A DNA stretch of 64,000 bases from Anaeramoeba flamelloides (lineage: Eukaryota > Metamonada > Anaeramoebidae). Below are positions 12,903-25,426 of the stretch, piece by piece. The notes beneath the pieces were generated by a model that was not told the DNA's origin, made no database searches, and saw only the letters and a list, made by a program, of their open reading frames with translations. The DNA lies in NCBI GenBank assembly GCA_027625915.1, contig JANTQA010000030.1, forward strand, positions 2,170,001 through 2,234,000. Direction: 5' to 3'. Numbering within the stretch: position 1 is the stretch's first letter; each line of letters begins with the position of its first letter. A program made the position numbers and the translations under genes.

Positions 12903-13745
12903 CTAATTCTTTTTCTTGTACTCCTTCATTTCTCTTTCCCATCTTTCTTTGTCCTTCTCGGATTTTTCAACCCATGGCTTTTTTTGTTCTTCGTCCATTT
13001 GTCCCCATTCTTTTGAAACCATTTTGGTTAATTCGCCAAATTTGAGAGAGGCGTCCTTCTCTTTAAGTTCCTTTCTTCTTTCGGTATTAAAAATGATATA
13101 GGCAGATCTTTTTCCCTTAGGTGCGTTTGGATCTTTCTTCTTCTTCTTCTTCTTCTTCTTTTTCTTCTTCTTCTTCTTTTTCTTTTTTGAGGAAGATGAA
13201 CTTGAGGATGATTCGGAAGATGAGCTTGAGCTGCTGCTTGAGCTAGAGCTGGAAGATGAGCTTGATGATGATTCTGGTTTATTTTTTAAATATTCTTTTT
13301 GTTCTCTTTCATATCGTTCTTTGTCCTTATTAGATTTTTCAACATAAGGCTATTTTTGGGTTAATAAAGAAAACCAAAAGTAAAAGGTGGATTTTTAAAT
13401 AGCAGAAGGTAAAATTTTGGATGAGTTGAATTGAAAAGATCTCAAATTAAAATTATTTTTTGATGTAAATTTGGATGAATAAAAAAAGAGATAGAAAACT
13501 CCAAAAAGGGAAAAAAAAAAAAAAAAAAAAAAATAAATAAAAAAAAAACAAACTTTTTTGTCTTCATCAGTCATAACTTTCCATTTTTTACTGACTTCTT
13601 TTGTAATGTCTCCAAATGACATGTCTGGATTTTCGCCCTTAATTACCTTTCTTTCCTCAACATTAAAAAACATAAAGGCTGACATTTTTCCCTTAGGTGC
13701 GTTTGGATCTTTCTTCTTTTTTTTCTTTCTTCTTTTTGATGGCAT
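12903..13745 (-). CDS. two-box HMG (HMGB/NHP6-type) chromatin protein, one intron
   Basis: Exon 1 (13745-13554) encodes MPSKRRKKKK and most of HMG box 1 (DPNAPKGKMSAFMFF, then VSKKWKVMTDEDKK). The intron 13350-13553 starts GT and ends TAG. Exon 2 (13349-12903) resumes in frame with PYVEKSNKDKERYE, finishing box 1, then a Ser-rich and Lys-rich linker, then box 2 (DPNAPKGKRSAYIIF to KPWVEKSEKDKERWERE) and a TAG stop; 212 residues in all. The join is supported because box 2 carries the same EQKKPWVEKS segment without an intron. HMG boxes bend DNA in chromatin. I prefer the start at 13745 over the in-frame ATG at 13820, because the 25 extra residues are hydrophobic and unlike the family. A long T/A run lies inside the intron. 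Confidence 0.9.
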
Positions 13746-16444
13746 TGAAATTTGATAAATATAAAAAATGATTAGAATGTCTTGAAAAAATCTTGAAAAG
13801 CATTTTTTTCTACTAGTCATGATTTGGTGAAAAGTTCTTGTGTAATAATTGTTGTTCTCGACTGAAATGATTGAACCAATTTTGAAAAAGTTTCATGTTG
13901 TGAAATTAACGGATATTTACAAATGAAAATTTTTTTCAGGTAAATTCAAAATCAATGAATGAGTCTAAAAAAGATTTTAAGAAAATGAATAAAACTCTCT
14001 TTTGAAATTCAAAATTACGTTAATTTTTCCATTGGGTTTTGATTGAAAAAAACATCGTAAAGGAGAATCAAAAATATTAACGGTAAGATACAACATTTTT
14101 TTTTGACCATATTTTTAATGAACAATGCTTCCCCTTTAAACTTTTGAATTGAACAGTGCTATATTTTCAACTCTTATTAGAAAAATTTTGACCACACAGA
14201 ATATTCACCGCCTTGAATTGTTTCTGAATTTCAATGAATTCAAGTTGTATCTGAACCAAACAATTTTACAACTTTTTATGCAATTTCTTTTTTCAGTTAA
14301 AATTTTAAATTCTGACTTGAAGGAAAAATAGTCGGAATTTCTCATATTAGTCTAGTAATCTTTGATAACAATTGTTTCAGTTTGAGGTTGATTTTTTTGA
14401 AGAACTCAAATAAATTCTTGCAGAAATAAAATTATTTTGATCTATTTATTTTGATGAATAATAAAATTATTTCGTTTTGAAGGGTTTGTATTGTTTTGGT
14501 AATAGTAAAAGACCCCTAATATGTGGAAACTTTAAGATCTTGCCACTAAGGTAAAATAAAATTCCTTATTTCTTTTTCATCAAGTTAACGTAACTTCAAA
14601 AAAAGGCGATAAAAATTAATGATCGATTCTATCTCATAGTGAAAATATATCTTTTGTTAACAAAGAACAGAACAACGACTCTACCTTACCCCTTAATTTA
14701 TCAAAAAGATAGAAAAATATTTTTAGGAATAGATTGGTGCTTATAACCCAAACGGAAATCAATTTTTTTTTGTAAACAAATTTCCAACAAAGAAATAAAA
14801 TGAGGATTTTTGATGTGTCTGTATGAAAAGTGAAGTATTTCTGTGAAAACATTTTACCCTTTGATTTCTTTGTCAAATTTTTTTTTTGCAAATAAACAAA
14901 TTGAAATTTGTGGTAATATTTATTTACTTCGTAGTTTACCATTCAAGAGGATTGGGTGAAATAAAAAGCCAAAAAGAAAACCAGATTGGAGAGTTGACAA
15001 AAGAAAATAAATCAAAATTTGAAATTTTTTCATTGGCAAATATAAGTTTAATCCAAATAAAACAAAACTAATAAATTCAAGGCAATCAAGAAAAATACAT
15101 TTTGTTTCTCTTTTATCTAAAATTTACTTGACTACTCATTTAATTAAAAAAACACAAACAAACTATTTGGTAACCAAAAAAATATAAAAAAATCCGAGAT
15201 AACAATTGAGAGAAAAATGGTTGGAAAGCACTTTTAATTTTGAACATTACTGAAAATGATTTTAAATTTCTTTTGTTTGTGAAAAAACTAAAGAAAATAA
15301 CAATAATCTACTTATTAGAATAACAATTAATGTAATTCTACTTTTTCAAAACCTTATCTCTTATAATCTAAAGCAAGTTTAAAAATGATCATTTTCAGAA
15401 TTAATAGCAAACTTGACTAAAACTTGGATTTTTTTTACAATAGTATGATCTACTTTAGTTATCAACCATTCAAATGATTATTCTACACACACCACAAATT
15501 AATGAACTTGTAACACCTTTAAACCTGGATTTATATAAAATTCATTTAGTTATCAATAGGATTTGATTTTCAATTTTTAGATTGTTTCCAATTAATAAAG
15601 GTGTCAAACCATTTTTCTGTGTCCAACATTTTTCTCTAAATAGTGTTTATATTTTTTTATTTTTATCTTTTCTTTGATTTTAGTCAAGCTTTTTCAACCC
15701 TTATTAGAAAATTTTTCAGGAACTAAGCTAATTTACCATTTTTAAAAAGATTTAATTGTGTGAACATTACTGAATAGAATTTTTCGAGTACCATGGGTTA
15801 TTGGAACTTTGAAACCAAAACATCTTTTGGTACTCTATTAGTAAAAAGAAAGAGAACTCAAAGAAACTAGTGTTGGAATCTTTAATTTTTCAATTTTTTG
15901 AACATTTTTTTTCATCTGCAAAGATCAATAAAACTTCTGCACAGAAGATACAATCCATATTTCAAAATATAATCTGTACTTTTTTTCTTCTTGCTCCAAT
16001 GTAACATAAAATTTACTACCCCAATAGTATACACAGGATCAAATCAATTTTGAAAGTGAACTACTTGATATTTTCAATAAAATTTTTATTATAATCAGTT
16101 GAAAAATTTTAGTATTTTTCTCAATTTTTTTTTATTTAATATTTTTGATTATTGAGGATTTGTAAAAACTTTTTTAATATCGTCTCAATTTTTAGAGATA
16201 TAATTTACTAATTTGATCCTTTATTTTTTGTATTTTTTTTTTTTTTCCAATATAAGAACTTTAAGAAACCTATACCATATTTATTTAGGTTTTATTGCTG
16301 GTTTCTTTGATTGATTGAAATACAGGTTTTCTATAACTAAAAGAAAGACACTTTTTATTTTAAAACACTGATTAAACTTTTCAAGAATATTATTTTTTAC
16401 TACATTTAGAATCAGCGTTAAATGGTATTAATAAATCAGTGAAA
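13746..16444. other. intergenic, no gene seen
   Basis: 2.7 kb of AT-rich DNA. Open frames at 14149-14331, 14634-14942 and 14886-15071 show no family signature. Some phrases recur loosely (a CAACYCTTATTAGAAAA box near 14168 and 15700), hinting at old repeats, but I cannot draw element borders. Confidence 0.5.
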
Positions 16445-16985
16445 ATAAACTAAAATTCAAAATTTTCCACACAGGTAAAACGTTCCAAACAATCACAATA
16501 ATAGAATTTCATTGAAATTGGAGATAATTTTGATTTTTGTAAAATATGAAAATCATTTTTTCATCTTTTTAGTTTTTTGTTTTGATTTCATTGTTTGAAT
16601 TACGTAATTTGTTTCGTTGGATCAAAAATTTTTTGAGCAATTGATATTATGGTTAAAGTCAAGATGTTCAAAATAGAAGAACTCAAATAAAATTAGTTGG
16701 TAGTATCTAACCTTTGATCGATCAATAATCCTAATAGAACTGCAACATATTTACTAATGTATTTTTTTTGTTTTGCTCTCTCCAAAATTTTTGACACACC
16801 CTTCATTTATTTGTATTGATAATTATTTATTTATTGTTTTAGGAGTATTGTAATTTATGAAGAAGTGTTAACATTTCAATTAGTGAATGGTTCTAATTTG
16901 GTAAATCTTCTTGAATTGATTAAATAAGTTTTTTTCTTCACAAATTGAATTTTGGTGTGTTAAAAATTTTGAATTGGGGTTTACT
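16445..16985. mobile_element. ~540 bp MITE-like family A, copy 2
   Basis: The clearest copy: left end TAAACTAAAATTCAAAATTT then TCCACACA; right end TGTGTTAAAAATTTTGAATT then GGGGTTTA, an inverted match of about 28 bp. The interior is close to 42410-42960 along its whole length (for example AACATTTCAA and TTAGTGAATGGTTCTAATTT). The internal GGTTAAAGTC corresponds to the site where a TTAA element has landed in the copy at 27110-27870. Confidence 0.7.
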
Positions 16986-17084
16986 TTATACACACAATTT
17001 CAATTTGTATATTATTATTCACACTTATGCAATCTTATATAAAATACAAAAATAACTTTGTTATATAACTAATACTGAACACAT

Positions 17085-17300
17085 CTACAATACCCAAGGT
17101 AACTTAAGTTCAACTTGATTTCACTTTTCCCACCAGAAGTAGAAATTAGTATGACCTATCACAAAACAATCACCAAACCCAGCAGAACCCAACCTGGCCC
17201 TATATTAATCAAATATCCCAGAATATCGAAAATAACTTACCCTAACATATATTGATATACTCAAATATCCCTAAAAGGCACAAAAATTCTTCAAAAAAAA
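17085..17300. repeat. repeat loosely shared (inverted) with 45335-45560
   Basis: The reverse complement reads CCTTTTAGGGATATTTGAGT and later ATGTTAGGGTAAG, which resembles CCTTTTAAGTATATTTGAGT and TATTAGGGTAAG near 45350-45410. Homology is partial; borders are uncertain. Confidence 0.35.
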
Positions 17301-19792
17301 AAAAGATTAAGGGGATTTAAAAAAACATTTAAGACAAAAAAATAATATTTTTCCCTCAAGTAAATTGCTGTTTTACTTTAAATCTTTATAACTGAACACT
17401 AGTGTTTCTAAAGCCCCCCCGGTCCCTTTAAGTTGTTAAAAAATTATTGAAAATTTTCGATTTTGGTTGGATAATTCAAACAACAAAATAAGTAGAATTG
17501 TACAAATAGGATAATATTTAACCACTGTATATCTTAAATTGAACCAATATATTTATTTTCAAAAAAATTGAAAAACACAGATTAATCTTGAGTTCTTGAA
17601 AAAAATAATTAGGATTATGATTTTCAATTGAAGATCAAAAGTAAATTCCTAGACAAATTTATATGTATTTGAATAATAATTCTTACTGTTTTAGTAACAT
17701 TCATAATATAAAATTTTTACAAAGTAGTTTTAGATTTCGCAAAATAATTACTTTCAATGAAAAATGTAAAAATAGTTTAAATCAAAAAAAAAAAACAAAA
17801 ATATGAAAAAAACATTACAGTTTTGAAATATTCAAAATTTACAACAATAAATATTTTAATATTCATATAACCCATTTAACCATAATTTTAAAATTAATTG
17901 TATTATTACCATATTTACTATAAAATAATTTACCTTATAATTTTTTTATAAACATTTTATTTCGAAAATTAACGTAGATGGATTATTATTGTAAAAAACA
18001 ATTTTTTTTTTTTTTAATATCTCTTTAAATTTAAAGAATTTCAAAATAAATAAAACTTTAAACAAAAATATTATTCGAATAACTCCCAGAGTTAAAGATT
18101 TCGTAAATTATATGCAAATAAATATAAAAAAAATGCCAAAAATTGAGAATATATTTATTTTCAATAGAAATAATTTATATCTTTTTAAATAAATTGATAA
18201 AAATAAATTTTTAATTTATATATTAAGTAAAAATAAAACAAGAAATAAATAAGATCAAAAAATATCAATAACCCCTAACAAATTTAAATTCATTTCCCAT
18301 AAATAAGGTATATAAACCATCTTTCATAATAATTGGCCCATTAAAAATCAAATTTTAAAGAAAAACCTTTTTAATAATTGAATTTATCTATTATAATACA
18401 AAAATTTAGATTTTAATATTCAATAATATACTCAAGAGATATTTATTTTTTGTCAAAAAATAAAAGAGAGAAAAATAAAAAAAACGGTTAAAAATAATTG
18501 GGACATTTATTTTGAAAGAAGCATTACATAAAAAATAGAAAATTTAAAAAATTAAAAAAACCCATTTATCGATTCCCCTTCCATTTGAATAACTAAATAT
18601 AATCTCTTTTTCATATTTGAAACCAAAAATTTCATTAATTTATCTGTTACTTCTTTCAAATTTTTCATTTTCATTTTCCATTTTAACAAAACACTGTTGA
18701 AAAATTAAAAAAAGAGAAAAAAAGATTTATTTGCAAACTTTTCATGGTGGGAGGAAAAACTCCAAAACGATACAAAAGCAATTCATTATTCAAATGTAAG
18801 GTGGGCCATTTATTATGAAATTTAGGTTATATATAAGGTATTTCCAAAAAAGCGTGGCATTTTTTTTTTACATTTCATAAAAAAACATCTTTCTTTGTGG
18901 TAGTATTCATTAATTGATGATATCAAATTAAGTTTAATATCAATACCAATTGAATAAACACCTAAGCTATTTATTTTAAAATAAGTTGGATAAAATATTT
19001 TCAAATAATGAAAAAAAAAATAACACCTTTTTTGGTGAAAACAATATACTACCAAACAATAATAAAAAACTGGAAACATGAAAAGGGTACAAATGATTTT
19101 TTAAACACGAAAACGCATTTATATGTTTTCAATTCTATTTGGAATTTTGTTGCGATTAAACAAGTTATGAAAACGAGTTTTTCAAACAAAAAGAAAATAA
19201 TAAACATAAATTGTAGCTCCTAAAAAATATCAGATAAAATCAAGATCAAAAAATTTATTATCTTTTCTTTGTGTAATACAATACAAAGAAACAAATTGAA
19301 TTATTATCGATAATCGATAAATGATAGTTAATTATTTTGGATGTTCAAATACTTTTTTTAAGATTGTGTTTAAAAGATATTTTATAAAATAAATTTACCC
19401 CACTTTAATGGAAATAGCTTATAACAGAATAATTTAATGATTCGATTTATCTATCCTTATTAAAATAACATTAGTGTTTTATATATAAATTCGATAAATT
19501 CATTTATCATTTTTTTAAAAAAAAAACCAATATAAATAAAAAAAACAAAACAAAATAAAAACTTTTACCAAAGCATTTATTTATTTTAATTCTAAAATTT
19601 TGTTTCAAATTAAAATAAAGGAGATCAAATAATTAAAACTATAAGAATAATAAGAAACAAATAAAAATAAAAATTAATTATTTTCAAACCATATTTCAGA
19701 TTTCTAAATTTATTATTAAAAAAATGTTTTTAATTTAAATGAAAACCTTTAAATGAAAATGAAATTGAAATTGAAATTGGAATTGAAATAAA
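17301..19792. other. intergenic, no gene seen
   Basis: AT-rich DNA with a short C/G island (GCCCCCCCGGTCCC near 17412). Open frames on both strands at 18822-19223 overlap each other and match nothing. Confidence 0.5.
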
Positions 19793-20984
19793 TTATTTTT
19801 TATACACGTTAAACTTTCTATTTTTTTCATTTTCTTGGTTTGTTTGGATATTATTTTCATAATTTCTTTTTCTTTGATTTATTTTTTCGGATATTCTTTC
19901 TTTAAGATCTGTAAGCCCGATTAATTGGTTTTCGCATAGTGCTCTGATTTTTTGTTTTTTGTATAATTCTTCTCTTAATTTTTTATTTAAATTCTGGATC
20001 AGTTCACCTAATTTGGATCGGAGTTCAAGTTCTGAGTTTAGATTTTTCCGAAACTTTTCAAGGAATTCAACTTTCACATTGACTAAACGCTGGCACACAG
20101 GTATGTAGTCTTGATTTGCGGTTGCGACTTGTTTTTCTAAATCCCCCTTTTTAATTTGCGACATGACTTGGTTTTGCTCGTTATTCTTTTTATCAAACCC
20201 CTTGACGTCATAAATTAAATTATTAATTTCATTCAAGTCTTCGATCAAATCATCAATTGCAAATTGGCCACTGTACACAAATTCCTCTGGTTCCTTATTT
20301 AGTTCCTCCCCTCCTCCCTGCTGTGGCTGTTGTTTTGTTTCCTTTTGGAATTTTTGTTGTTGGTCGTGGCTATGCTTCTTTTGATTATCCTTTTCATTGC
20401 TGTGAGAGATTGAATTTTGGTGATCCATCTTTTGCGTTGTTCGTCCGCCTTGTTGGCTTTTGCTTGAATTTTCAATCGAGTGGATCAAGCCAACAATAAA
20501 TTCCTGCGGATATATTTTACGATCGATCCAGATTTGTAAGGTTCGCTGCACGCGATGAATCGATCCCTGATCCGTTAATGCAATATGCTCAACAATTTGT
20601 GAGATTTTGGGCTTAAAGCAATTTGCGAAATTTGTTGACTTCCTCCTTTCGTTTTGAAGGATATCATTCAAGAGATACAAAAATGGTATTTTTTTGCTTT
20701 TGTCACTTTTGAATAAGGATTTAATAATGATGTCTGTAATTACTTCGTAATTCATCCGATAGAAAATGATATAACGGGACAAAGCTTTTGGAAATGGTAA
20801 TTATTTTTTTTTTTGCAAGACAGTTTATTCGGTTTTGTATTGGTTTATTTTGTTAAGAGCGAAAAATGTTAAAGATAAATTAAAAAAAAAAAAGAAAAAA
20901 AATTTATTGGTTACTTTCAATTGTGCTTTGGGATGAGTCAATTTGTTCTAATTTGTTCTGAAGATTAACAGCAGAAAATGTCAT
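19793..20984 (-). CDS. CID (RNA polymerase II CTD-binding) protein, RPRD1/Rtt103-like, one intron
   Basis: Exon 1 (20984-20915) encodes MTFSAVNLQNKLEQID then SSQSTIE. The intron 20785-20914 (130 nt, GTAACC...AAAAG) splits a Thr codon. Exon 2 (20784-19793) continues TLSRYIIFYRMNYEVI and IPFLYLLNDILQNERRK to RVQRTLQIWIDRKIYPQEFI. The joined SSQSTIETLSRYIIFYR is the classic CID opening helix, which confirms the splice. Total 353 residues: CID ~1-130, a Gln/Lys-rich linker, and a C-terminal helical region (~195-330) of the kind that dimerises in RPRD1/CREPT proteins. Such proteins bind the phosphorylated Pol II C-terminal repeats and act in termination or phosphatase recruitment. The exon 2 frame has no ATG before Met residues deep in the CID, so the upstream exon is needed. 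Confidence 0.9.
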
Positions 20985-21340
20985 CTTATTTCTTTAAAAA
21001 CAACAAGGAGATAAACGGAAATAATTTTTTGAGAAAAATGATTTTATTTAGGGAAATCTTATGTTTTTGTTACTTGAAAAATTTTACTACCAAGTTAGTT
21101 CTGTTTTTGGAAACCAAATAACAGATAAACTTCTCGGTTAAAACTATTGGAGTGTCTTTGAAACTTGAAATTACTCTTTGAAAATAAGTCTGGAATGTTT
21201 TTCAAAAATATTTCTATTTTGTTAATAACAGAAGCGTATTCATTATTTTCAGATTTGACTTTTGGATAGATTTCAAGAAGTACTTGAAAAGTCAACTCTT
21301 TCATCACAAACTTAAGAAATCTTCTAACAAAAAAGATACT
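20985..21340. other. 5' flank of the CID gene
   Basis: Holds a 70-codon minus-strand frame (21095-21307, MMKELTFQVLLEIYPKVK...) with mixed composition. I cannot tie it to a family or to the CID gene and do not call it. Confidence 0.4.
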
Positions 21341-22401
21341 TTAAGGTTTACAATCCCTGAAATTTGAAAACAAGATGATCTCGTTTAGGGTTTAGTAGCC
21401 TGTTGGTTTGGGTTCTTAGTTGATCGATCTTGTGCTTGATATGAATTTTGATAGTAAAGCAGTGAAAAAAATCCCTGAAAAGATTTTTAATTGTGAATAT
21501 TAGTAAAATTATTCTCCTATTTCATTTATTTACAATCAAATTCCTTTTTTTAAGAATCGGACTTTTTCAATTATAACCCCCCCCCCCCCACTTATTAGAA
21601 TGATGATTGATGAAATCGCACTTGTTAAAAACACCATTCAATCAATCAAAAAACAAGAAGAAAAATTATCATTTTCCAAACTCTTGTAAACCTCAATAAA
21701 ATTCGATTGTTTTTCAAAAAAAGTTGATCAATATGGCTATCAAACAATTACTCAAGTATTCTAGAGACACCTTACTTTGATGGACTTTAGGTAAGTTTAT
21801 TACTAATCTCATAAAAAAATTGGTTATTTATAATAAGACTTTGTTTTTAAATAAATGAAATTAGACAAAAATTTTACTAATACTCACAATTAAAAATCTT
21901 GTCAAGGATTTTTTTCATGTCAGGTATTTTTTTCCCTACTATAATTCAAAATGTCAATTTTTGACAATTTATTTTTTTTTTTTTAGAAATCTGAATTGAA
22001 GAGTGGAAGACTAATATATCGGAAGTTAAGTATTAATAAAATGTGATTTCTGTTTTTGATTTAAATTGGTAATTATTAATTAACTTTGGTTTTATTTGGA
22101 GATTCTAAAAAAATAATTTTTTTTTTTATTTAGTTAATTGACTACAAAGGAAATCATTATTTTCTTCTACAACCCGAAAAATCTAATTTTTATATAACTT
22201 ACGTTCCAATTTATTTATCTTACACTTTTTCAATTCAGATTTCACAAAAATTAAAAAATAAATTGTCCAAAATTAACTTTTTGAACTACTATTAAAATCC
22301 ATACCAAGCACAAGATCGATCAACTATCAACCCAAAAAACAGGCTACTAAACCCTAAATGAGATAATCTTTTTTTCAAATTTTGGGGATTTTTTATCTTA
22401 A
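21341..22401. mobile_element. TTAA-bounded element family C, copy 1, with a nested MITE
   Basis: TTAA sits at both ends (21341-21344, 22398-22401). Inside are inverted arms of about 115 bp: the left contains GGTTTACAATCCCTGAAATT and TTTAGGGTTTAGTAGCCTGT; the right carries the complements, including a GATCGATCTTGTGCTTG segment. The left arm is cut by a family B MITE at 21457-21941; the sequence resumes after it and matches the intact right arm, so the right arm serves as an empty site. Non-coding. Relatives: 32354-33641 and the 117 bp mini-copy at 27245-27361. The target tetranucleotide is that of piggyBac, but the terminal bases are GG rather than CC, so I leave the superfamily open. Confidence 0.75.
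21457..21941. mobile_element. ~490 bp TA-flanked MITE family B, copy 2 (nested)
   Basis: Same sequence as 9473-9958 with few changes. Differences include a run of C near 21579-21590 in place of the shorter C run of copy 1, and a small insertion near 21842. It lies in the left arm of the family C element, with TA at 21455-21456 and 21942-21943. Confidence 0.85.
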
Positions 22402-25400
22402 GTGTTTAGAAACTAAAAAAAAAATCTTCTAATAAATTTAATAGCAAATTCAAAAAAATTTAACAGCATCTTGAAATTTCTAAATCAAAGTAAAAATCTA
22501 ATTACTTCAAAACCTAACTTACTTTTAATAATATTTTCAAAAATGAATTATTGTATTTAAAAGTTTGATCCATTTTTTCTCATTTTTGAAAAAGTTAAAA
22601 ACCAACATATTTTAAAATTATTCCAAAAAAATTATTCTCTTTGAAATAAACGAGAAAGCTAATTTTCTGCCAAGGAAATCTACAAAAATATACTTTAAAC
22701 CTGAAAACAACAAGTTTTAAATAAGTTCAGTATAAAAAATCCACTTAATTTCAAAAAAATAAAATGATTAATTTAAACTTTAAAAATTTAAATTTTTGGA
22801 TTCAAAAAAATATAATCAATTAACTTTTTGAAAAAAAAAAAAATGAAATTCAAAGATACCAGAATTTATCTCCTGTGTTCTCTGTTATATCTTAAAAATC
22901 TAATTGTTTTTGCTATAAACAATAAAAAGAATTTAATTACTTCACTTTTTATGGTTTTCAACAAGCTAAAGTCAACTTCTATTTTTTTTTCACTTATTCG
23001 AGTAGGCTTTACTTCAATATTTTTCTTTTCATAATTTAAGTGAATTAGTTTACATGGTTTTAAAATTTTAATATTGTCTGATAATATCCAATTTAAGTTT
23101 TATTTGAAATAATAAATCATATTTTATGTAATAAATTAGGGCTAATTAACTGATTAGTGTATATATTCAAATTAATACATTATATTTCTCACAATAGAGC
23201 AAAACCCAAATTTATTTTTATAATTTAAACATCAATTTTTAGATTTAAAATTAATAAATGATTATTTTGATCAATTTAAGAAACTGAAGAAAAAAAAAAA
23301 AATATTATTTTATTTTTTATTAAGAATTTTTTTGCAAAAGAAATTTCTAAAACAATTTGAAAAAAATAAACATCATAAACATTTTAATTTGTAAAAAAAA
23401 TTTTAATTCAATAATAACTCAGATTATTCTTTTTTTAAAATAATCTTTCTAATTACAGTTGATTTCAATTTTTATAATATATAAGTGGATATTATTTTAT
23501 TTCAAATCAAATAATGATATGAGAAGTGTTTTTTTTTTTTTGTCTAAAGTATTTTTTAAAACCATTGAATAACTTTATAATTTTTTTTGATAAGATGTTG
23601 TATGATTTTATCTCAAATTAATTTCATATTTTTTGAAAATTTTAAAATTAAAGTCATTTGCTGTAATGGAAACCATTTTTGTTTTCTTCTTTTGATATTT
23701 TTTTACTTTTATTATTCTTTCTTTTCTTTTCTTATTTATTTTTTAAACAAATACAAGTTGATAAAAAAAAAGATGAAAAACAAAATATTGAAAATTACCA
23801 ATAGATTAACATAAAAATGAGATGATTTTTTTTATATTTTATTTTCAAATACAACAATTTATTAGTTAAAAAAAAACCCTTGTAAACCCTTTTTACTTAC
23901 TGTTCAGTAATAAAAAAGTTACAAGAACCATTCCAAAAATTGTGATTCACTTTTTATTTAGTTTTTGATTTTATTATAATAATTTTCAAAAACTCAAGTT
24001 TTGTATATTTATAATAATTTTGAATAGAATTATGAATCAGATTTAAAACCCATCTGCTATTGAATAATTTTTTTTTTTTTTTTATTCAATTTATTATTTC
24101 AAGCAAGTCAAAATTTTTGAAAGTTTGCTTATTTTTGTACATTTAAAAATTAAAAACTATATTAGAAAATATTTGTCTCCTTTTTTTTTAGAAAGTAATC
24201 CCCTTCCAAATTATTGTACAAACCCAAATTCAAAACGAATAAAAAAAATATCAATTGTATATATTTGGATTTATTGTAAAGAACTAAGAGTTGGATACTA
24301 AGTCTGAAGAAGAAAATTTTGAAGTGAATAAATTCGTTTACCCGAATTAGAAGAGTGTAGAAATAAGCATTTCAATATAGACTTTATAAATATTTTACAC
24401 CCAATTTAGTTTTCTAAAATAGTATATCGAGTCTATAAAGATAAAGTAAAAGAGAGTAAAAAAGAGAGGGTCGCCAATCGTGAAAAATGAACGGAAAAAA
24501 AGAAGAGAAAAATAAAAGAAAGAAATAAAGTGGAGCGTAGGGAAAAAATAGTTGCAAATTGCATATGAAAACAAGAAATCTTGTAAATCGGTATCCAGTT
24601 AATTTTCTGTGCATAATTATTATATTATTAGGATTTTGGCCCCTTTTCGTCTGAATGGCATTTTGAGCCAATTTTATATATATTTTCGAAATAAAATCTA
24701 AGTCACACAGTATTAATGCTACAATATATAATCCTACTTATCCAAATAAAAGAAAATATTTAAAATATCCATGCCCAAAATGATAAAATGGGCAGAATAA
24801 AAAAATAATATTTACAAATTAGTTGAAATTTCATCAAAAATCATCAGTCAAAGAGTTATACCTATCAAATTTTTTTTTTTTTTTATGATTTTTCTATAAA
24901 ACTAAACCCAACTTGAAGCTTTAACCAACCATTGAAAAAAATTCATCATAATCTAACAAAAAAGATTATGTTATTGAGAAAAAAAAAAAAGAAAAGAAAT
25001 TACAACAAAAAAAAAAGACAAAAAATGATCAATATAGTTTTTTCAAATCATACCTATTTACAAAATTTATGGGAAGTTAATTATATTATTCGTTAAATTC
25101 ATTTACTTTTTAAAAAAATTTCGAATTTATTTAACTGTAATTCAAAATTAAATATAATCTATTTAACAAGATATTTAACCCCAATGTACTTCACTTAAGC
25201 TATAACCCTATTAAAAACAATTTTTTTTTTAAAAAATCGTAACAATAATAAAATTTTATTCATTAATAATATTTCAATATTTTATAATAAATGTTAAAAT
25301 CAATTTTTTTTTTACAAAGAAAATAGAATACAAGGAAAGTAATGAATAAATAAAAAATTAAATACTTCGAATAAAAACAATATTTTTTTCAATTTTAATT

Positions 25401-25426
25401 TCAGAATAAGGAACTAAAAAAACAAA
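22402..25426. other. intergenic, no confident gene
   Basis: 3 kb of AT-rich DNA. At 24414-24671 (minus) an 85-codon frame begins MAQNAIQTKRGQNPNN in a patch with more G and C than its surroundings, then turns into Phe/Leu-rich translation. It might hold a first exon of something, but I see no continuation. Open frames at 22828-23034 and 23587-23814 are background. Confidence 0.45.

Noticed and set aside
24414-24671. 85-codon minus-strand frame beginning MAQNAIQTKRGQ
   Set aside because: The first half looks codon-like, but the second half is Phe/Leu background and no exon continues it. Too weak to call.
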